Origin: Trichosporon coremiiforme
Lineage: Eukaryota > Basidiomycota > Tremellomycetes > Trichosporonales > Trichosporonaceae
Length of the DNA stretch: 64,000 nt
NCBI GenBank assembly: GCA_039545355.1
Contig: BCJJ01000011.1
Location: 454,702 to 518,701 of the forward strand
Direction of reading: 5' to 3'
Part shown: positions 11,486 to 23,668 of the stretch, one piece after another
Layout of the letters: every line of letters begins with the position of its first letter
How positions within the stretch are numbered: position 1 is the stretch's first letter
Position numbers and translations under genes: made by a program
The notes under the pieces: generated by a model
Seen by the model: the letters and a program-made list of their open reading frames with translations, nothing else
Database searches by the model: none
What the model was told of the DNA's origin: nothing

Positions 11486-12569
11486 CTACCCACCCTCCTT
11501 GCCCAGCGGGATCGCCTTCTCGATGCTAGCCTCGCAGACGGGACACGTGTTGCCTCCCTTCTGTGCCCTCTCGCAGCACGCGTTGCACACCACGTGTCCG
11601 CAGATCGCCTCGCGCTTCTCCTTGGCGTCCTTTTTCTTCTTCTTCTTGTTGGGCTCCTCGCCGTCTGCCTTCTCCTCGGGCTTCTCGACCTTGCTCGAGG
11701 TCAGGAGCATAGCGCCGGTCGCATTGTTGACTTCGCGGAGACAGGAGGGGCAGCCAGGTTTCGACTCCGAGTTGGTGCCCGAAGAAGAGGACGGAGTCTT
11801 GGCGGAGGGGTAGCTGAAGGTAACGGGGAGGAGCGTCTTGCGGCTTATCGGGTGGGGTTGTCCGACATGACACAACGTCTGGAGCTTGACCGCCTTCAAA
11901 GGGCCGAGGGGCGCCTCAGGCGTGTTGTCGGGAAGCCAGAAAGCGGCGATCTTGGCTTTGCGCCCATCGCTCTCCTCTGCCTCGATCGCCGCCAGCGCAG
12001 CGTCCTCGGCCTCGCGGGCTAGCCGCTCGACCTCGGCTTCGAGGTGCTTCTCGCCATCCCTCCCTCCTTCCTTATCCGGTCCATTCACGCCCTCAGACTT
12101 CGGCGCGCCGATCCGGACCCGTCCGCTCAGTCCCATCCCCCGTTCAAAGTTTGCCCGGACACGCTCCCTGGCCTTCTCGCGCGCCTCGAAGCGCTTCCGC
12201 TCGTCCTCCCTCTCCCAAGCCTCGAGTTCCGCCTTCTGTCGCTCGATGCCAGCCTTCTGGGCGAGCAGGTCTGCATAGCAGCATTCCCGACAAAAGACGT
12301 GAGCCTCGGGACAAGCCACGGCGTCCGTCACCTGCGACAGGCAGAGGTTGCAGTGGTCCACGGGCTTCATCGAGTCTTGCCCAATGCGCCGGGCCGCGTT
12401 CTGCTTCCGCAGCAGCGAGCGCTCGTAGTACGAGAGCGTCGACTGCGTCGTGTTGTTTTTGGCGTCTGGGTATCAGCTTTGAGACTCTGCAATCGAGCTG
12501 CAGCTGTATTTGAGGGGCAGATGGTGTGGAAGCAGCGACGGAAGGCAGTGACTCACGACTCCGGCCCAT
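11486..12569 (-). CDS. NOSIP-type RING/U-box E3 ubiquitin ligase
   Basis: This is a homologue of nitric-oxide-synthase-interacting protein, a nuclear RING/U-box ligase found with spliceosomal complexes. The exons are 12569-12557 (only 13 nt) and 12465-11486, giving 330 aa. The joined N-terminus, MGRSHAKNNTTQSTLSYYER, matches the family start (short basic MxRHxKNxT, then a YYE motif), which supports the tiny first exon. Next is the zinc-finger segment HCNLCLSQVTDAVACPEAHV with CRECC, then a long charged helix of about 100 residues rich in Glu/Arg/Lys. The C-terminal RING has CxSC, CGHVVCNACCERAQK and CPVC near residues 225-315. A Lys-rich insert (NKKKKKKDAKEK) sits just before CGHVVC. The gene shares a 272-bp divergent promoter with the mevalonate decarboxylase gene. 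Confidence 0.88.
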
Positions 12570-12841
12570 ATCGATGGATTGTTGTTGCGAACATTTCGGT
12601 CCGATCAGGTCAGCGATAATCTCTAGGCGAGTGAGCCTGACACTGGAAGAGTTGGATAAAGCGACGGTAACGAAGTGTAGTGACACGTGGTCTATATTAG
12701 AAAATCGCAAAGTGGGGTACGACCAAAGGTCAGGCTCACCCCGCGTCCCTGCTCGTCCCTTGCTCGATCGTGCGATTGTCCACCGTGGCCAGGACGACTT
12801 TTGTTGAGCGCGCAGGAGTCCTTTCAACAACAACAATCATC
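12570..12841. promoter_or_regulatory. Divergent promoter, NOSIP gene / MVD1
   Basis: This compact 272-bp divergent region contains a CACGTG E-box-like hexamer near 12685 and a CTCACCCC motif near 12736. Both loosely resemble sites bound by bHLH sterol regulators. The match is short, so a regulatory role is inference only. Confidence 0.35.
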
Positions 12842-14257
12842 ATGGTCCACACCGCCACGGCTACCGCGCCCGTCAACATCGCTTGCATCAAGTGAGTCGT
12901 CGCTTGGCATTGCACTCCTTCCTTGGCGTCTCTGCTCGACCAGTCCCCGTCTTCCCTGCTCTTCACCCCTACAGAACTTCTACACTGCAGAGGTGCAGTT
13001 CGCTGGGGGCGGAACGAGGGAAGGCACACTTGTCATGCTGGCGCAAGGCATGTGCTCGGTGAGCTCTCGCTAACGACAGGTACTGGGGCAAGCGGGACAC
13101 GAAGCTGATCCTGCCGACCAACTCGTCACTCTCGGTCACTCTTGACCAGGACCACCTCCGCTCTACGACGAGCTCGGCCTGCGATGCCTCCTTCGAGGCT
13201 GGTGACCGTCTCTGGCTGAACGGCAAGGAAGAGGATGTGAAGGAGGGCGGCCGTCTGGCCACGTGCATCCGCGAGCTCCGAGGGTGGAGGAAGGAGATGG
13301 AGGACAAGGACTCGAAGCTCGAGAAGGTATGCTTGAACGCGCGACTGTAGCTAACGGCAGCTCTCGGCCATGCCCCTCCGTATTGCCTCGTACAACAACT
13401 TCCCCACCGCTGCCGGTCTCGCCTCGTCTGCCTCCGGTCTTGCCGCGCTCGTCGCCTCGCTTGCCCAGCTCTACTCTCTCCCTCAGTCGGCTTCGGAGCT
13501 CTCCCGCATCGCTCGCCAGGGCTCTGGCTCTGCGTGCCGCTCGCTCTTTGGCGGTTTCGTCGCCTGGCGCGAGGGCCAGGCCGCCGACGGCTCGGACTCG
13601 CTCGCTGTCGAGGTTGCCCCTCAGGCTCACTGGCCTGAGATGCACGCTCTGATCTGTGTCGTCTCCGACGCCAAGAAGGGCACCTCCTCCACCGCCGGCA
13701 TGCAGGCTACTGTCGCGACCTCGCCCCTGCTCCAGGAGCGCCTCAAGGTCGTTCCCGGCCGCATGCAGCTGATCGAGAACGCGATCCAGAAGAAGGACTT
13801 TGACGCTTTCGCCGACGTCACGATGCGCGACTCGAACCAGTTCCACGCCGTCTGTCTCGACACCCAGCCGCCGATCTTCTACCTGAACGACGTGTCTCGT
13901 GGCGTCATTGCGCTCGTCGAGGAGCTCAACCGCGCCCACAAGGAGGAGACGGGCCACCTCCTCGCCGCATACACTTTCGACGCCGGACCCAACGCCGTTA
14001 TCTACGCCCCCGAGGCCAACATGCCCGTCGTCATTGAGGCCGTCAACCGCTTCTTCCCCCAGGAGCTTGCGGCCAAGGAGCCGTTCGAGGTCAAGAAGGC
14101 CGACATGCCCAAGGGCTTCAACGAGAACGCCGTCAGGACCTGGGACAAGGGTAGCGTCAAGCAGCTCATCCACACGCGCGTCGGCGACGGTCCCCGCCGA
14201 CTCGACGAGAGCGAGAGCCTCCTCAAGGCCGACGGCACGCCCAAGACCCTCGCTTAG
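12842..14257 (+). CDS. ERG19: Diphosphomevalonate decarboxylase
   Basis: The enzyme (also called MVD1) catalyses ATP-dependent decarboxylation of mevalonate diphosphate to isopentenyl diphosphate, feeding sterol and isoprenoid synthesis in the cytosol. The exons are 12842-12891, 13080-13326 and 13361-14257 (397 aa). The N-terminal block, APVNIACIK joined to YWGKRD, is the family signature and is split by a 188-nt intron at the Lys codon. The substrate loop LPTNSSLSVTLDQ follows. The GHMP ATP-binding loop FPTAAGLASSASG is near residue 105 and SGSACRSLFGGFVAW near residue 150. DAGPNA near residue 310 is the C-terminal GHMP motif. All hallmark motifs are present. ERG8, which makes its substrate, lies about 36 kb away in the same window. 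Confidence 0.97.
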
Positions 14258-14344
14258 AGCTTTTTGCCTTTGATACCATAGAACTCTTGTTTAGAAAATG
14301 CATAATCGGGTTTGAGATACAGATGATGCTGAACAGATGTAGGC

Positions 14345-17300
14345 TTACTTATCCGCCTCGACTTCGGCCGTCGCGCACTTCGCCCACGCGATACCCTCCC
14401 AGTTCTCATTGACCCAAGGCGCGAGCAGAGCAGCACGCTGCAGGTCCTGCATCCCGTCTTCGCCTTCGAGGGTGGTTGCGATACCGCGCTCGCGATCCGC
14501 CTCAGCCTCTTCCTCGACGGTGCCCCCGCGGCCTTGCAGGAGCGGCGTAGCAGCCTCGACCTTGCCACTTGCGATGTACGCGAGTGCGAGGCGGTTGCGG
14601 GCAGCGGCAGAGTGAGGCGCAGCGGCGGCCGCGCGCTCGAGAACAGCGAGCGCATCCTCCGTCTTACCCTGCACGATTGCGTGCGCGAAGAGCACAATGT
14701 CAGCCAGACCCGCGGGGTCCTGCGCCACCCTGCGCTGGGTGGGAACGCCATCGAGTTCCGCGACAGCGGCGTCGATGAGGTCCGTATCGTCCGACGTGAG
14801 GCCGGCTGCGCCCAGAGTCGCGATGACCTTGACGCTGGCGTCCTCGTGTTCCAAGCTGCGGTTAGCTCGGATCTTTGATGCCGTAGCTACTTACCATTCG
14901 AGAAGATGCGTCTTCGCAGCCTCGCGCGCATCCTCGCCGCCGACGGCCCAGAGCGTACGTGCCAGCAGGACCGTGAGCTCGTCCGCGAGCGCGGAGTCGT
15001 TCTTCGCCGCCTCGAGCGCATCCTGGAAACTCGCCAGACAGGCGTCGACATCTCCGAGCCAGAAGTGCGCGAGCGCACTTCCCAAACGCGCCTGCGAGAT
15101 CAGGCGCACGACACGCTCGTCGCCTGATCCGCTCGCCAGCTCCAGGAAGTTCGTGAACGCCTCCAGAGAGTCGTCGTAAGCGCCGGCAGCGAGACGCACG
15201 CGGCCGAGGTTTGCGAGCGCAATGGTGTACTCGGCCTCGATCTCGGCCGATTCGGCAGCCTCGAACTCCGCCTCCAGCAGCGAAGTCGCCGTCTCGAGCG
15301 CAGAGACGGCCACGTCCGCCATGCCGAGGCGTTCGCACACGAGGGCATACAGGTGCTGCGCCGCAGCGCTGCGGGGGCGCCCACCAGTGTAGCGCTTCAG
15401 CGCAAAGGCAGGCTGATGCAGCGACTTCGTGTCGCGGGCGCCGTACAGGAAGGGGCCGAAGGCGCTGAGCGCGAGGGCGAGATCGGCCTCGAGCAGCGAA
15501 CCTTGCGACAGGGTGAACGAGTGCGCGAACAGGTTCGCCGCCGTCTCGTGCTGTCCGTCGCGCTGTGCCAGGGTCGCCTGTCCGAACCACGCTCGGGCGT
15601 AGTCAGGATCCATGATCTGCGCCTTCAGGAAGCACTGGTTCGCCAGCTCTCGGTCGTCCAGCTCCAGGTAGAGGTAGCCGAGGTTCGTCCACACAACGGG
15701 GTCCTTGGCGTAGCACTCCAGCGAAACGACGAAGGCGTGCTGCGCAAGCTGCTTGCCCGCCTCAGAGCAGATGACACCTAAGGCGTTCCAGAGGCGCTCG
15801 TCGGAGGCATCACGCTCCAGAGCAAGGCGCACAGCTGCGACCGCGGCCTTGACAGCCGCAGCCTTCTCCTCGCCCTCGCTCTTGAGTGCGAAGGCATGCA
15901 GAGCGCATCCGAGGTCGTACAGAGCCGCATCCGCCGAGTGCTCGTTCTTGAGAAGATGGGCACGGTACGCCAGGAAGAAGACGGCAGCCTTGGCGGTATA
16001 ACCGGTCGAAGGCGGAGACTGGAGGAGGTTGCGCGCGTGACCAAGGTTGTTAACAGCAGAGCGGCGATCCTCATCATCCGCGTCCAGCACCTCAAGCACA
16101 GGGTGCAGGATCTTGGCGTTCGATTCGATGTCCGCGGAGGTGATCTCCGTCTCGGCAAGCTTGAGCGCGGCGTCGCCGATAAGTTTCCACGCCCAAGCGC
16201 GGTGCGCGCCTGTCTTCACGACAGCGAGGGCGTAACCGATCGCCTGGTGGAAGCTACTGCGCGAGCGCTCGTGGAAGCCCTGCGAAGCTGTCTGCAGGCC
16301 AAGAGCAAGGGTTGCGTCGGCCAACATGGCCGTTACACCGATCTCGTTGCCACCGGTCTGAGCATCGACCTCCTTGAAAGACTCGATCGCTTGGACGTAC
16401 TGGCCCAGCTGCATGTAGACCTCACCGATGTGGTAGTGTGCCATCCAGACCTCGGGGTCGAGCTCGAGAGCCCGGTTAAGCGCCTTCAGGCCGGCGATGT
16501 GGCGACCGCACTTGACGTAAGCCCAACCCAGCATGCGCCACATGCTCGCATCCTCGGGCTGAGCGCGGAGAGCAATATTGTAAGCGTCAACGGCTTGAGG
16601 ATACTTCTTGTAGTGCTGGGTGTTAGTTTCATTCCCGCAGGGCCTCAACTCACCATTTCAGTAGAGCCGAGAGCCTTCCACGCCCACCCGTTCTTCGGGG
16701 CGAAGCGACCAGCGGCGTTCATAACCTGGCCGCCAGCCACACCCTCCACACCGCCTTCGCCCTCCATGACTCGCGTGGCGATGGCACGGACCAGAGACCA
16801 CTCGTCCTCCTCGGCATAGCCGAAAGCAAGACGCTTGGCCGCCTCAGTCTCAGTGGCGTCGAGCTCGAACGCCTTCTGGAAGCATCGGAGCGAACGCTCA
16901 AGGTCAGGCGGGTTCTGCTCGGCGTAACAGATACCGAGAGCAGTGTAGGACGCCGCGTACGAGTCATCGGCACGGAGCGAGGCCATGAACCAGTCCTCGG
17001 CCTGCTGGCGACTCTCGGGCGTGTTGATCATCCATTCCGTTCGTCCGAGGCGCCACCAAGCACGAGCGCGCGGATACTTCTCGTCGTCCTTGTTTTCCTG
17101 CTCCTTCCGGGTGTCGCGAATCTCGACGACCTTCTCGAGCACGTCGCGGCCTTCCTCGAGCTTGCCCTCGTTGACAAGACACCAGCCGAGCTCTTCTTGG
17201 GCGGCGACCATCTGCTTCTCGTCGCCACCCAAGTCGAGCAGAGTCTGGTATTCGGTACGGGCCTTCTCCCACTTCCCAGCCGTCTCAAAGATTTGACCGA

Positions 17301-19196
17301 GGGAAAAGTGAGCCTCGTAATCGTTAGGTATCGCTTCCAAGACCCCTGCAAGGAGTCGCTGAGCACGCTGGTGGTGCTTGGGAGGGTAGTACGGAACAAG
17401 AGCGACACCGAGAGCGGCATCGAGTGACAACAGGGTCGCGGGAAGCTTGATTCCCCGCTGAGACTCGGTGTCGCGCACGAGCTTGCGTCCAGCCTCGGCG
17501 TAGGAGATCGCATTCGCCCAGTCCTCGTCGGTGATAGCAACCCGAGCCATGACACGGTGCGCCCAGATGTTCTTCTTCAAGCCAGACTTGAGAAGCTTGG
17601 TCATCGAACTGATGAGTTCCTCACGCTCCTCCTCATCAACGTCCTCGGAGAGCTCACCCTCACGCTGAGCGAGTCGACGAAGACGACGCCGCTCACGAGC
17701 GTTCGGTCCCTTATTCTTCCTAGGCCGACGATACTTCACCTTCTTGTCGCTGTCGTCGCTCTTTACCTTGGACAGCTCGATTTCGGCGTCTTCCTCCGGT
17801 GCGGGAAGAGGCAGACTGAACAGACGACAATAGTCATCGATGAAGTCGGTCAAAGCAGCCTGAGGGAAGGTCTTGGCGTACTTGTGCAGCAGCTCATGGT
17901 CATAAACTTGAATCAGCCGAGTCTCGCTTCCTCTACTCACAGATGGTAGGCTCATCGCGGCCATTGAATCTCCAGTTCCAAGCCTCCTCGGCGGCTCCTC
18001 CGACGCCAAGGAGGATGAATCCGTCGGCGAGATCATTGGCCCGCTTAAGGACTTCTTCCTTGCTCAATCGCTCAGTCACCGGAAGGCGGAAAAGTGGCGG
18101 AATGTTGCCTTGGGGTGGGGGCGACGCTGCCTTCGGCTTGGGCGGAAGTTTACCATCGATCTTCTTCGAGTCGGTCTTGGAGTGCTTCTCACTTCGCGAC
18201 GGAGTTACGAGCTTGCGCCAATGGTCGAACTCCTCCATCTCAACTTCGCGTCGCACGTCCTCACTGACGTTTGGGTGGCTCGCGACATCGCGCAGAAGGG
18301 AGATCTTCTGATGACCGAGAGGACCACCAAGAACTTCTCCGTTGACCTTCTGACGTTCATGGTGCTCCGAAATAGCACCGATCCTCTGACGGGCTACCTT
18401 GACCTTGGCCTCGACCGTCGTCTGGATCTCATATTGCACTCGGAGCAAGAGATAAAGGGTTAGCTCCAGAGAGCCCGCAAGATAGTGGACGTGCGGAAGA
18501 GGCTTGGGGATAGACGGCGAAGACTTTCCGTTGCCGGGGTATGCAGGAGCTGTGAGCGGAACATAGCCTCCTTCGGGCACAGTCGCAGACTGGATCAGAG
18601 CTACAACAGGCGACGACGGAACGAGCAGTTGGAGGGTGTCCCACACCTAGAGGTTAGTTCAGGATAGAGGCTGATGACCGACCTTTGACTCGGGGCCATG
18701 GTTGACGTAAAGATCCAGCAACTCCTGGAGAGCAACCTGCAGCTTGTCACCATCACGACTTAGGTCAGTCTCGAACCCACAAGCACACTCACGCATCGTA
18801 TGCAGCCTGGACGTTCTGCTCCAGAAGCTTGCCTAGCGCTTCCCACTTTTCGTGCTTCACGTAGAACTTTTTCAGACCCGGTGACGCAAGAGGGTGACCA
18901 GGTGACAGCTTGAGAGCATGGAGGTAAGACTGGGAGTCAGTACCGGGACGTTTGGATGGGCACCAACCTTTTCCGCTTCATCGAGGCGGTCTAGATGCGC
19001 CAGAGCGAGAGCGCGGTACGCCAAGCTGTGTGTCAGTGCACCTCTTGCACAGTCAGAGAGCCACGCACACGTTGGGCGCATCAGGGCCATCCTCGGGGAG
19101 GGCCTTGAGAAGATTTGTAGCTTCGTAGAGGGCGCCCTCGGACTCGCTGTCCTGAAGCTTGGTGCGGATGGACTTGAGCGCCGCTTTGGTAGACAT
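14345..19196 (-). CDS. SKI3: Superkiller protein 3 (Ski complex TPR scaffold)
   Basis: Ski3 is the TPR scaffold of the cytoplasmic Ski complex (Ski2-Ski3-Ski8), which feeds mRNA to the exosome for 3'-5' decay. Eight exons were traced: 19196-19069, 19025-18968, 18929-18793, 18758-18683, 18646-17941, 17906-16654, 16615-14895 and 14855-14345. They give 1,529 aa, the usual size for this family. TPR-like helical pairs run through the protein, for example AYRALALAHLDRLDEAEKSY at the N-terminus, DYEAHFSLGQIFETAGKWEK in the middle, and the run DAYNIALRAQPEDASMWRML, then LNRALELDPEVWMAHYHIGE, further on. A basic segment (KYRRPRKNKGPNARERRRLR) sits near residue 420. The DHELLHKYAKTFP segment is typical of fungal Ski3. 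The start gives MSTKAALKSIRTKL, also family-like. Confidence 0.92.
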
Positions 19197-20102
19197 GGCG
19201 ACGGAGCAGACGGTTCTGGTCTGACTGCTGCGACTCGTTTCGTCCGGGTATCGATGAATGTGTGGGGGTAAGAAGGGAGGTGTCGGAGGAAGGCAACAAC
19301 GGAGATGACGCCAGTGCTCCTACTGCTGGCTGATCGCCTGCTCGGTGTGTGCCAGGGTTGACTTTGTGGTGGAGGCTTCGATCTGGTTTGGTGGTGCCTG
19401 AGTGCCACGAGGTAGGATACCCACGGGCGCGCAAGGAACGCCCTGGTCCGACTCGTGATCTCGGTTCCCTGAGTTCCCCCAGGCGCGCAGCAGGCAGCAG
19501 CTAAGGCAGCCAGGCAGATAACCAGGGTGACCAGGTGAACATGGACCCGTTCCTCGTTACCGCGCGACACTCTGCACTCTCTGCACTCTCTCGCCGGGCC
19601 AACAACCACCCGTTCCATTTCACCCATCCTCCCCAGCCAACGATACACACCCAACACACGCCGCCATAACACCTTGACACGGCACAGCTCGTCGTCGGCA
19701 CTCATTCGAGTAAGTCCTCTGTTCTTCCCATCGCCCCGCACTGCCCAGCACTTCCCACCTGTCCCTGCTCGCTTCCGAATCCAGAGCGCCATCCCATGAA
19801 AAGAGAAGATCTTCCAACCCCGCATTGCTGCCCCGGATTTTACACTTTGCCTTCCCAGTCCTTCTCCCCCTCCTTTTGTCCGAAGCACATCTCGTCCTCG
19901 GCACCTTTGTCACCTTTGTCACCTTTGTCACCTTTGTCACCGGCGTCCCCATCGTCTCCGCAACACATTTCCCTCCCTCGCCGTCCACACACGTTCCGCC
20001 TTCCCCGTTCCCCACACCGCGTCGCGACCGGTCTGGAAACCTAAATTAACTCCGCCAGCGCCAGCAGATTAGTCGACCTCGCATCGCACACCCGCCGGGG
20101 CC
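19197..20102. promoter_or_regulatory. Divergent spacer, SKI3 / PAS-kinase-like gene
   Basis: This 906-bp region between divergent genes is pyrimidine-rich over its right half (19780-20040), as expected for a long 5' leader. It contains a short tandem repeat at 19902-19940. Short ORFs in it have no recognisable content. Confidence 0.5.
19902..19940. repeat. Tandem 9-bp repeat (CACCTTTGT x4)
   Basis: Four perfect head-to-tail copies of CACCTTTGT occupy 19902-19937, and a partial CAC continues to 19940. They lie about 165 bp upstream of the kinase start codon, in the probable leader. Confidence 0.95.
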
Positions 20103-23100
20103 ATGGCCAACTCACACCGGGGACTGGGCCTCAACCTCGGCGTGCCCGCCGGTGCGCCGAAGAACGCCAACCCGCAACTGACAGTGCCCTCTGCGATCGG
20201 TGTCACCCCGGCGTCCCCGACAGAACCGGCTGGACCATCGTCAACAGCGGGTCCGAGCAAGACTTCGCCCCGCCAAGGTCTTCAACCCTTACAGACGCAA
20301 TTCGATTCGAGCCAATACGACCAACGAGGACATTCCATTCCCCCGCCGCCCAGTCCTCGCCGGCACAGAGTGAACCGTGTTCGGGGCGGTACCGGGGGTG
20401 GAATATCGACGAGCAAGTCATGGGCGGATCTGACGGCGATGGGAGTGGCGATCGGCTCGTCACGATCACCGGGCGTGAAAGAAGACCGTCGTGCAGTGAG
20501 CGAGCACCATCGCGTCTTCTCGCATGGCGATCTTACGGATGAGCCCTGGGATGAAGCTCCGTACGACAACAGGTGAGCAATCTCCTTTCCGCGCGGGATC
20601 TGGTAGTTCGGTGCCGCGCCGAGCTCAGGTGTGCAGTGGTCGTAGACCAAGTTCTCATTGACACCAGTGCGCGCTTCTACTACCGTATGCACTCTCGCGC
20701 TGCCTCCCCGGTACGCTCGACAATAAGCGTCAGTCCGACGACAGGGGCTCGGAGGTCGCCGTCGCCATCTCAGTCGCAGGTGCCTCGAGGCTCGTCCCCT
20801 ATCCATGTTCGCCGAAACCTCTCGGTTCCACCAGGAGGTGTGGGCAGCGGTGAATCAAGCCAGTCGAGTCCGACTTCTGCGTCTCGGCTATCACCCAACA
20901 CTCGCTTCCTGCAACAGCACCTGCCTCCGACCTTCCCCAACTCGACCTCTCTCGCCGCAACTCCTGAGCACGACATCGCTGATCCGATGGCGACGGCTTC
21001 TATGCCTCCGCAGCACATGGTTATCCTGACGCCGACGACGCAGGGGTGGAGGGAGTTGAAGGAGATGGGAAGGCTGGGTGGCGAGGAGATGGATGACTCT
21101 CACGACAGCGACAGCTCGAGCTCAAGTGCGCAATCACCGTCAACAGAGGCGCCGCAACGAACACCGCCGGAAGCGGACGGTTCACCTGAACTGCGTCCAG
21201 TATTTTCGTCGATCGTCATTGCACCAAGCCCGGCTCAGCCCCAGCGTTCTCCGAAACCTGAGGAGGGCATGAAGGGGGCTTGGATGAACCTGGACAAGAG
21301 CACGGACCCCACCAGCACGGCCAGCAACAATGGCGGGCTATTAACCCCTGACGACGATGACGATATAACGCTGGCTGTGCAGCCTACGACGGTGCGGCGG
21401 TTCAACAGCATCGGCCGAAGAGACTCCCTCGTTGACGTGCATCGCCCCGCTGCGATTAGCATCCCTCGCACGAAGACGAAACGCGAGATCGAGCGCGAGC
21501 GTTTGCTTCGCTTAGTGGATGAGGAGATTGCGGGCTCACCACCGTCAGAGCCCAAGGGTCATTCATGGGGCGTGCAAGAGATAGGAACAGGTGGCGGTTT
21601 GTCGCGCGCCGACTCGAGGGGGTCCCAGCGTTCTCGCCGAAGCTTGGACAGCCCTGGGCTTGCTGAGACTCCGCCCGAGCAACAGCCGCCCAGCGACATT
21701 GAACAAATTTCTCAGCCTCTTCTTCCTCCAGCCCCATGTTACCAAAGCGACACACTGCCGACGAAGCCGTCTCCGCTCCACGCCGATCCAGTCACACGGT
21801 CGGCCATTGCCACCCCTGCATCTGCCACGACTCCCCAAGGTACGGCGTCACCCGCTACGTCCGATGAGTCGCCGCCGTTGAGCAGTGCTCCTCCCGAGAC
21901 TGAGCAAGAACGCTTCGAGTCCATTCGGAATTACTCGCGATCTTTCTCGACGCGTAAATCGCTGAGCCGGCCCGCAAGTGCCGCTCCCTCCCGACGCAAT
22001 TCGGCTGAGCACTCGCCTCCTCGATCACCTCGACGTCGCGAACGGGACACACCGCGAGTCTCCCTTGTTGCTGGCCGCATCGTCCGACCGCTGGCATTCC
22101 CTCCTCTCACGCCGATGACGCAGGTCTCCAGCACCGACTCTAAAGATTCGAAAGACGGCGGCGAAAAGGGTGAGGCTACCAGGGAAGTCAAGGAGGACAT
22201 AAGCAACGCCTCCAAGTCTCCGCCCGTGCGCCAGGGCACTTTGTCGAGTTTCTCTGCCTTCCGCTCGCCAGCGCCCGGACACAACTCCAGCGCATTCCCT
22301 CCGATACCAAGATTTGACAGCTTCACGTCCAACGTTAGTCACGCCTCTAGCATCGGCGCCCCGAGCTCGACCGGATCACCCCACAGCGAAGTGGTGGGCG
22401 CCGGAGGCCATGGCATCGACGACTATGTTATACTCAAGGAGGCCGGAAAGGGAGCTTACGGCTTGGTCATGCGCGCCAAGGTGAAGGGCAGCAATGGACA
22501 ACCCGTCGGCGTGAGTTCATTCTCGCTGACCGCAAACTGACGATACAGGACGAGCTCATCATCAAGTATGTCATCAAGTCGCGTATCCTGGCCGACTGCT
22601 GGAAGAAGCACAAACAGCTCGGACCTATTCCGGTAGAAAGTGAGTGTCTGTCGTCACATGGTGTAGCTTACTTTAGTCCACGTGATGGACCAGCTCCGGC
22701 ATCTCATCTACCACCCGCCCATTCAGCCTCACCCGTGGGACCCGCACCGCACGGCATCAGACAGGGCCAGCGAAGAAAAATCAGCGTCCAACAGGGACTC
22801 GGACCGGCCCGCGACCCCGTTACGATCCGACAGCGCGAGCTCGAACCCGACGCAACGTTACATCTCCGGGGAGATGAGACAGTCACCCGAGAGGGGCCAC
22901 CCGAACGTTTGCAAGCTGCTGGACTTCTTCGAGGACCGCGAGTTCTACTACCTTGTGATGCCGCGGTACGGCACGGGAGTGGACCTGTTTGACTATGTTG
23001 AGTCGCATCCCTCGGGTCTGCCAGCATTCGAAGTTCGCTCCTTCATCGGACAGTTGACGGACGCCGTGCGCTTCCTTCACGCGAACGGGATCGTACACCG

Positions 23101-23668
23101 CGACATCAAGGATGAGAACGTGATCCTGGACGGAACGGGCAAGTGCCAGCTTATCGACTTCGGAAGCGCCGCGCACTGGCGTCCGGGCAAGCGATGGGAC
23201 ACATTCAGCGGGACGCTGCACTACGCCTCGCCCGAGATTCTGCGTGGCGAGATGTACGGCGGCAAGGAGCAGGACGTATGGGCGCTCGGCACGGTGGCGT
23301 ACGTGCTGCTCGTGGGTGAGACGCCCTTCACGGAACTGCCGGACGAGGTCTTCGAGGGTCTAGTGCCGGGCAGCGGCGCGCAGGTTGGTCTGGACGCGCG
23401 CTGCGGCGGCGAGCACGTGAAGGAGGGGCTCGAGGCAGACGGAGGCGGCTCGCTCGAGGACGCGGCGGACTTTGTCCGCTGTTGTCTCGCACAGGACCTC
23501 GTGAACCGTCCCACGGCCGAGCAGCTCCTGAAGCACCGCTACCTCGCTGGATCAGAGGGATGGACCGGCTTCCGCGGCTGGATGGGCAAGAGTCCCGCCG
23601 CGCCGGGCACGTCCGCCGTGCCCGCGGTCCCGGTTCCGAGTGTGAAGGTGGACGGTGTGAAGGCGTAA
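20103..23668 (+). CDS. PAS-kinase-type (PASK/Psk1) Ser/Thr protein kinase without evident PAS domain
   Basis: The exons are 20103-20572, 20668-22510, 22549-22639 and 22677-23668 (1,131 aa). Residues 1 to about 735 are Ser/Pro/Arg-rich and look disordered, with no PAS fold visible. The kinase domain starts near residue 740: glycine loop GKGAYG, then IIKYVIKSRILADCWKKHKQ (ATP-binding Lys and PASK-type helix C), HRDIKDEN near 940, DFGSAAHWRPGKRWDTFSGT (the DFG and activation loop typical of PAS kinases), then SPEIL and DVWALGTVAY. RYGTGVDLFDYVESHP also follows PASK closely. About 55 extra Ser/Arg-rich residues interrupt the N-lobe between helix C and strand 4. In yeasts this family links nutrient state to sugar storage and translation. 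No adjacent gene suggests a partner. Confidence 0.85.

Noticed and set aside
13163..14173. 336-codon ORF on the minus strand
   Set aside because: It is antisense to ERG19, another codon-bias shadow.
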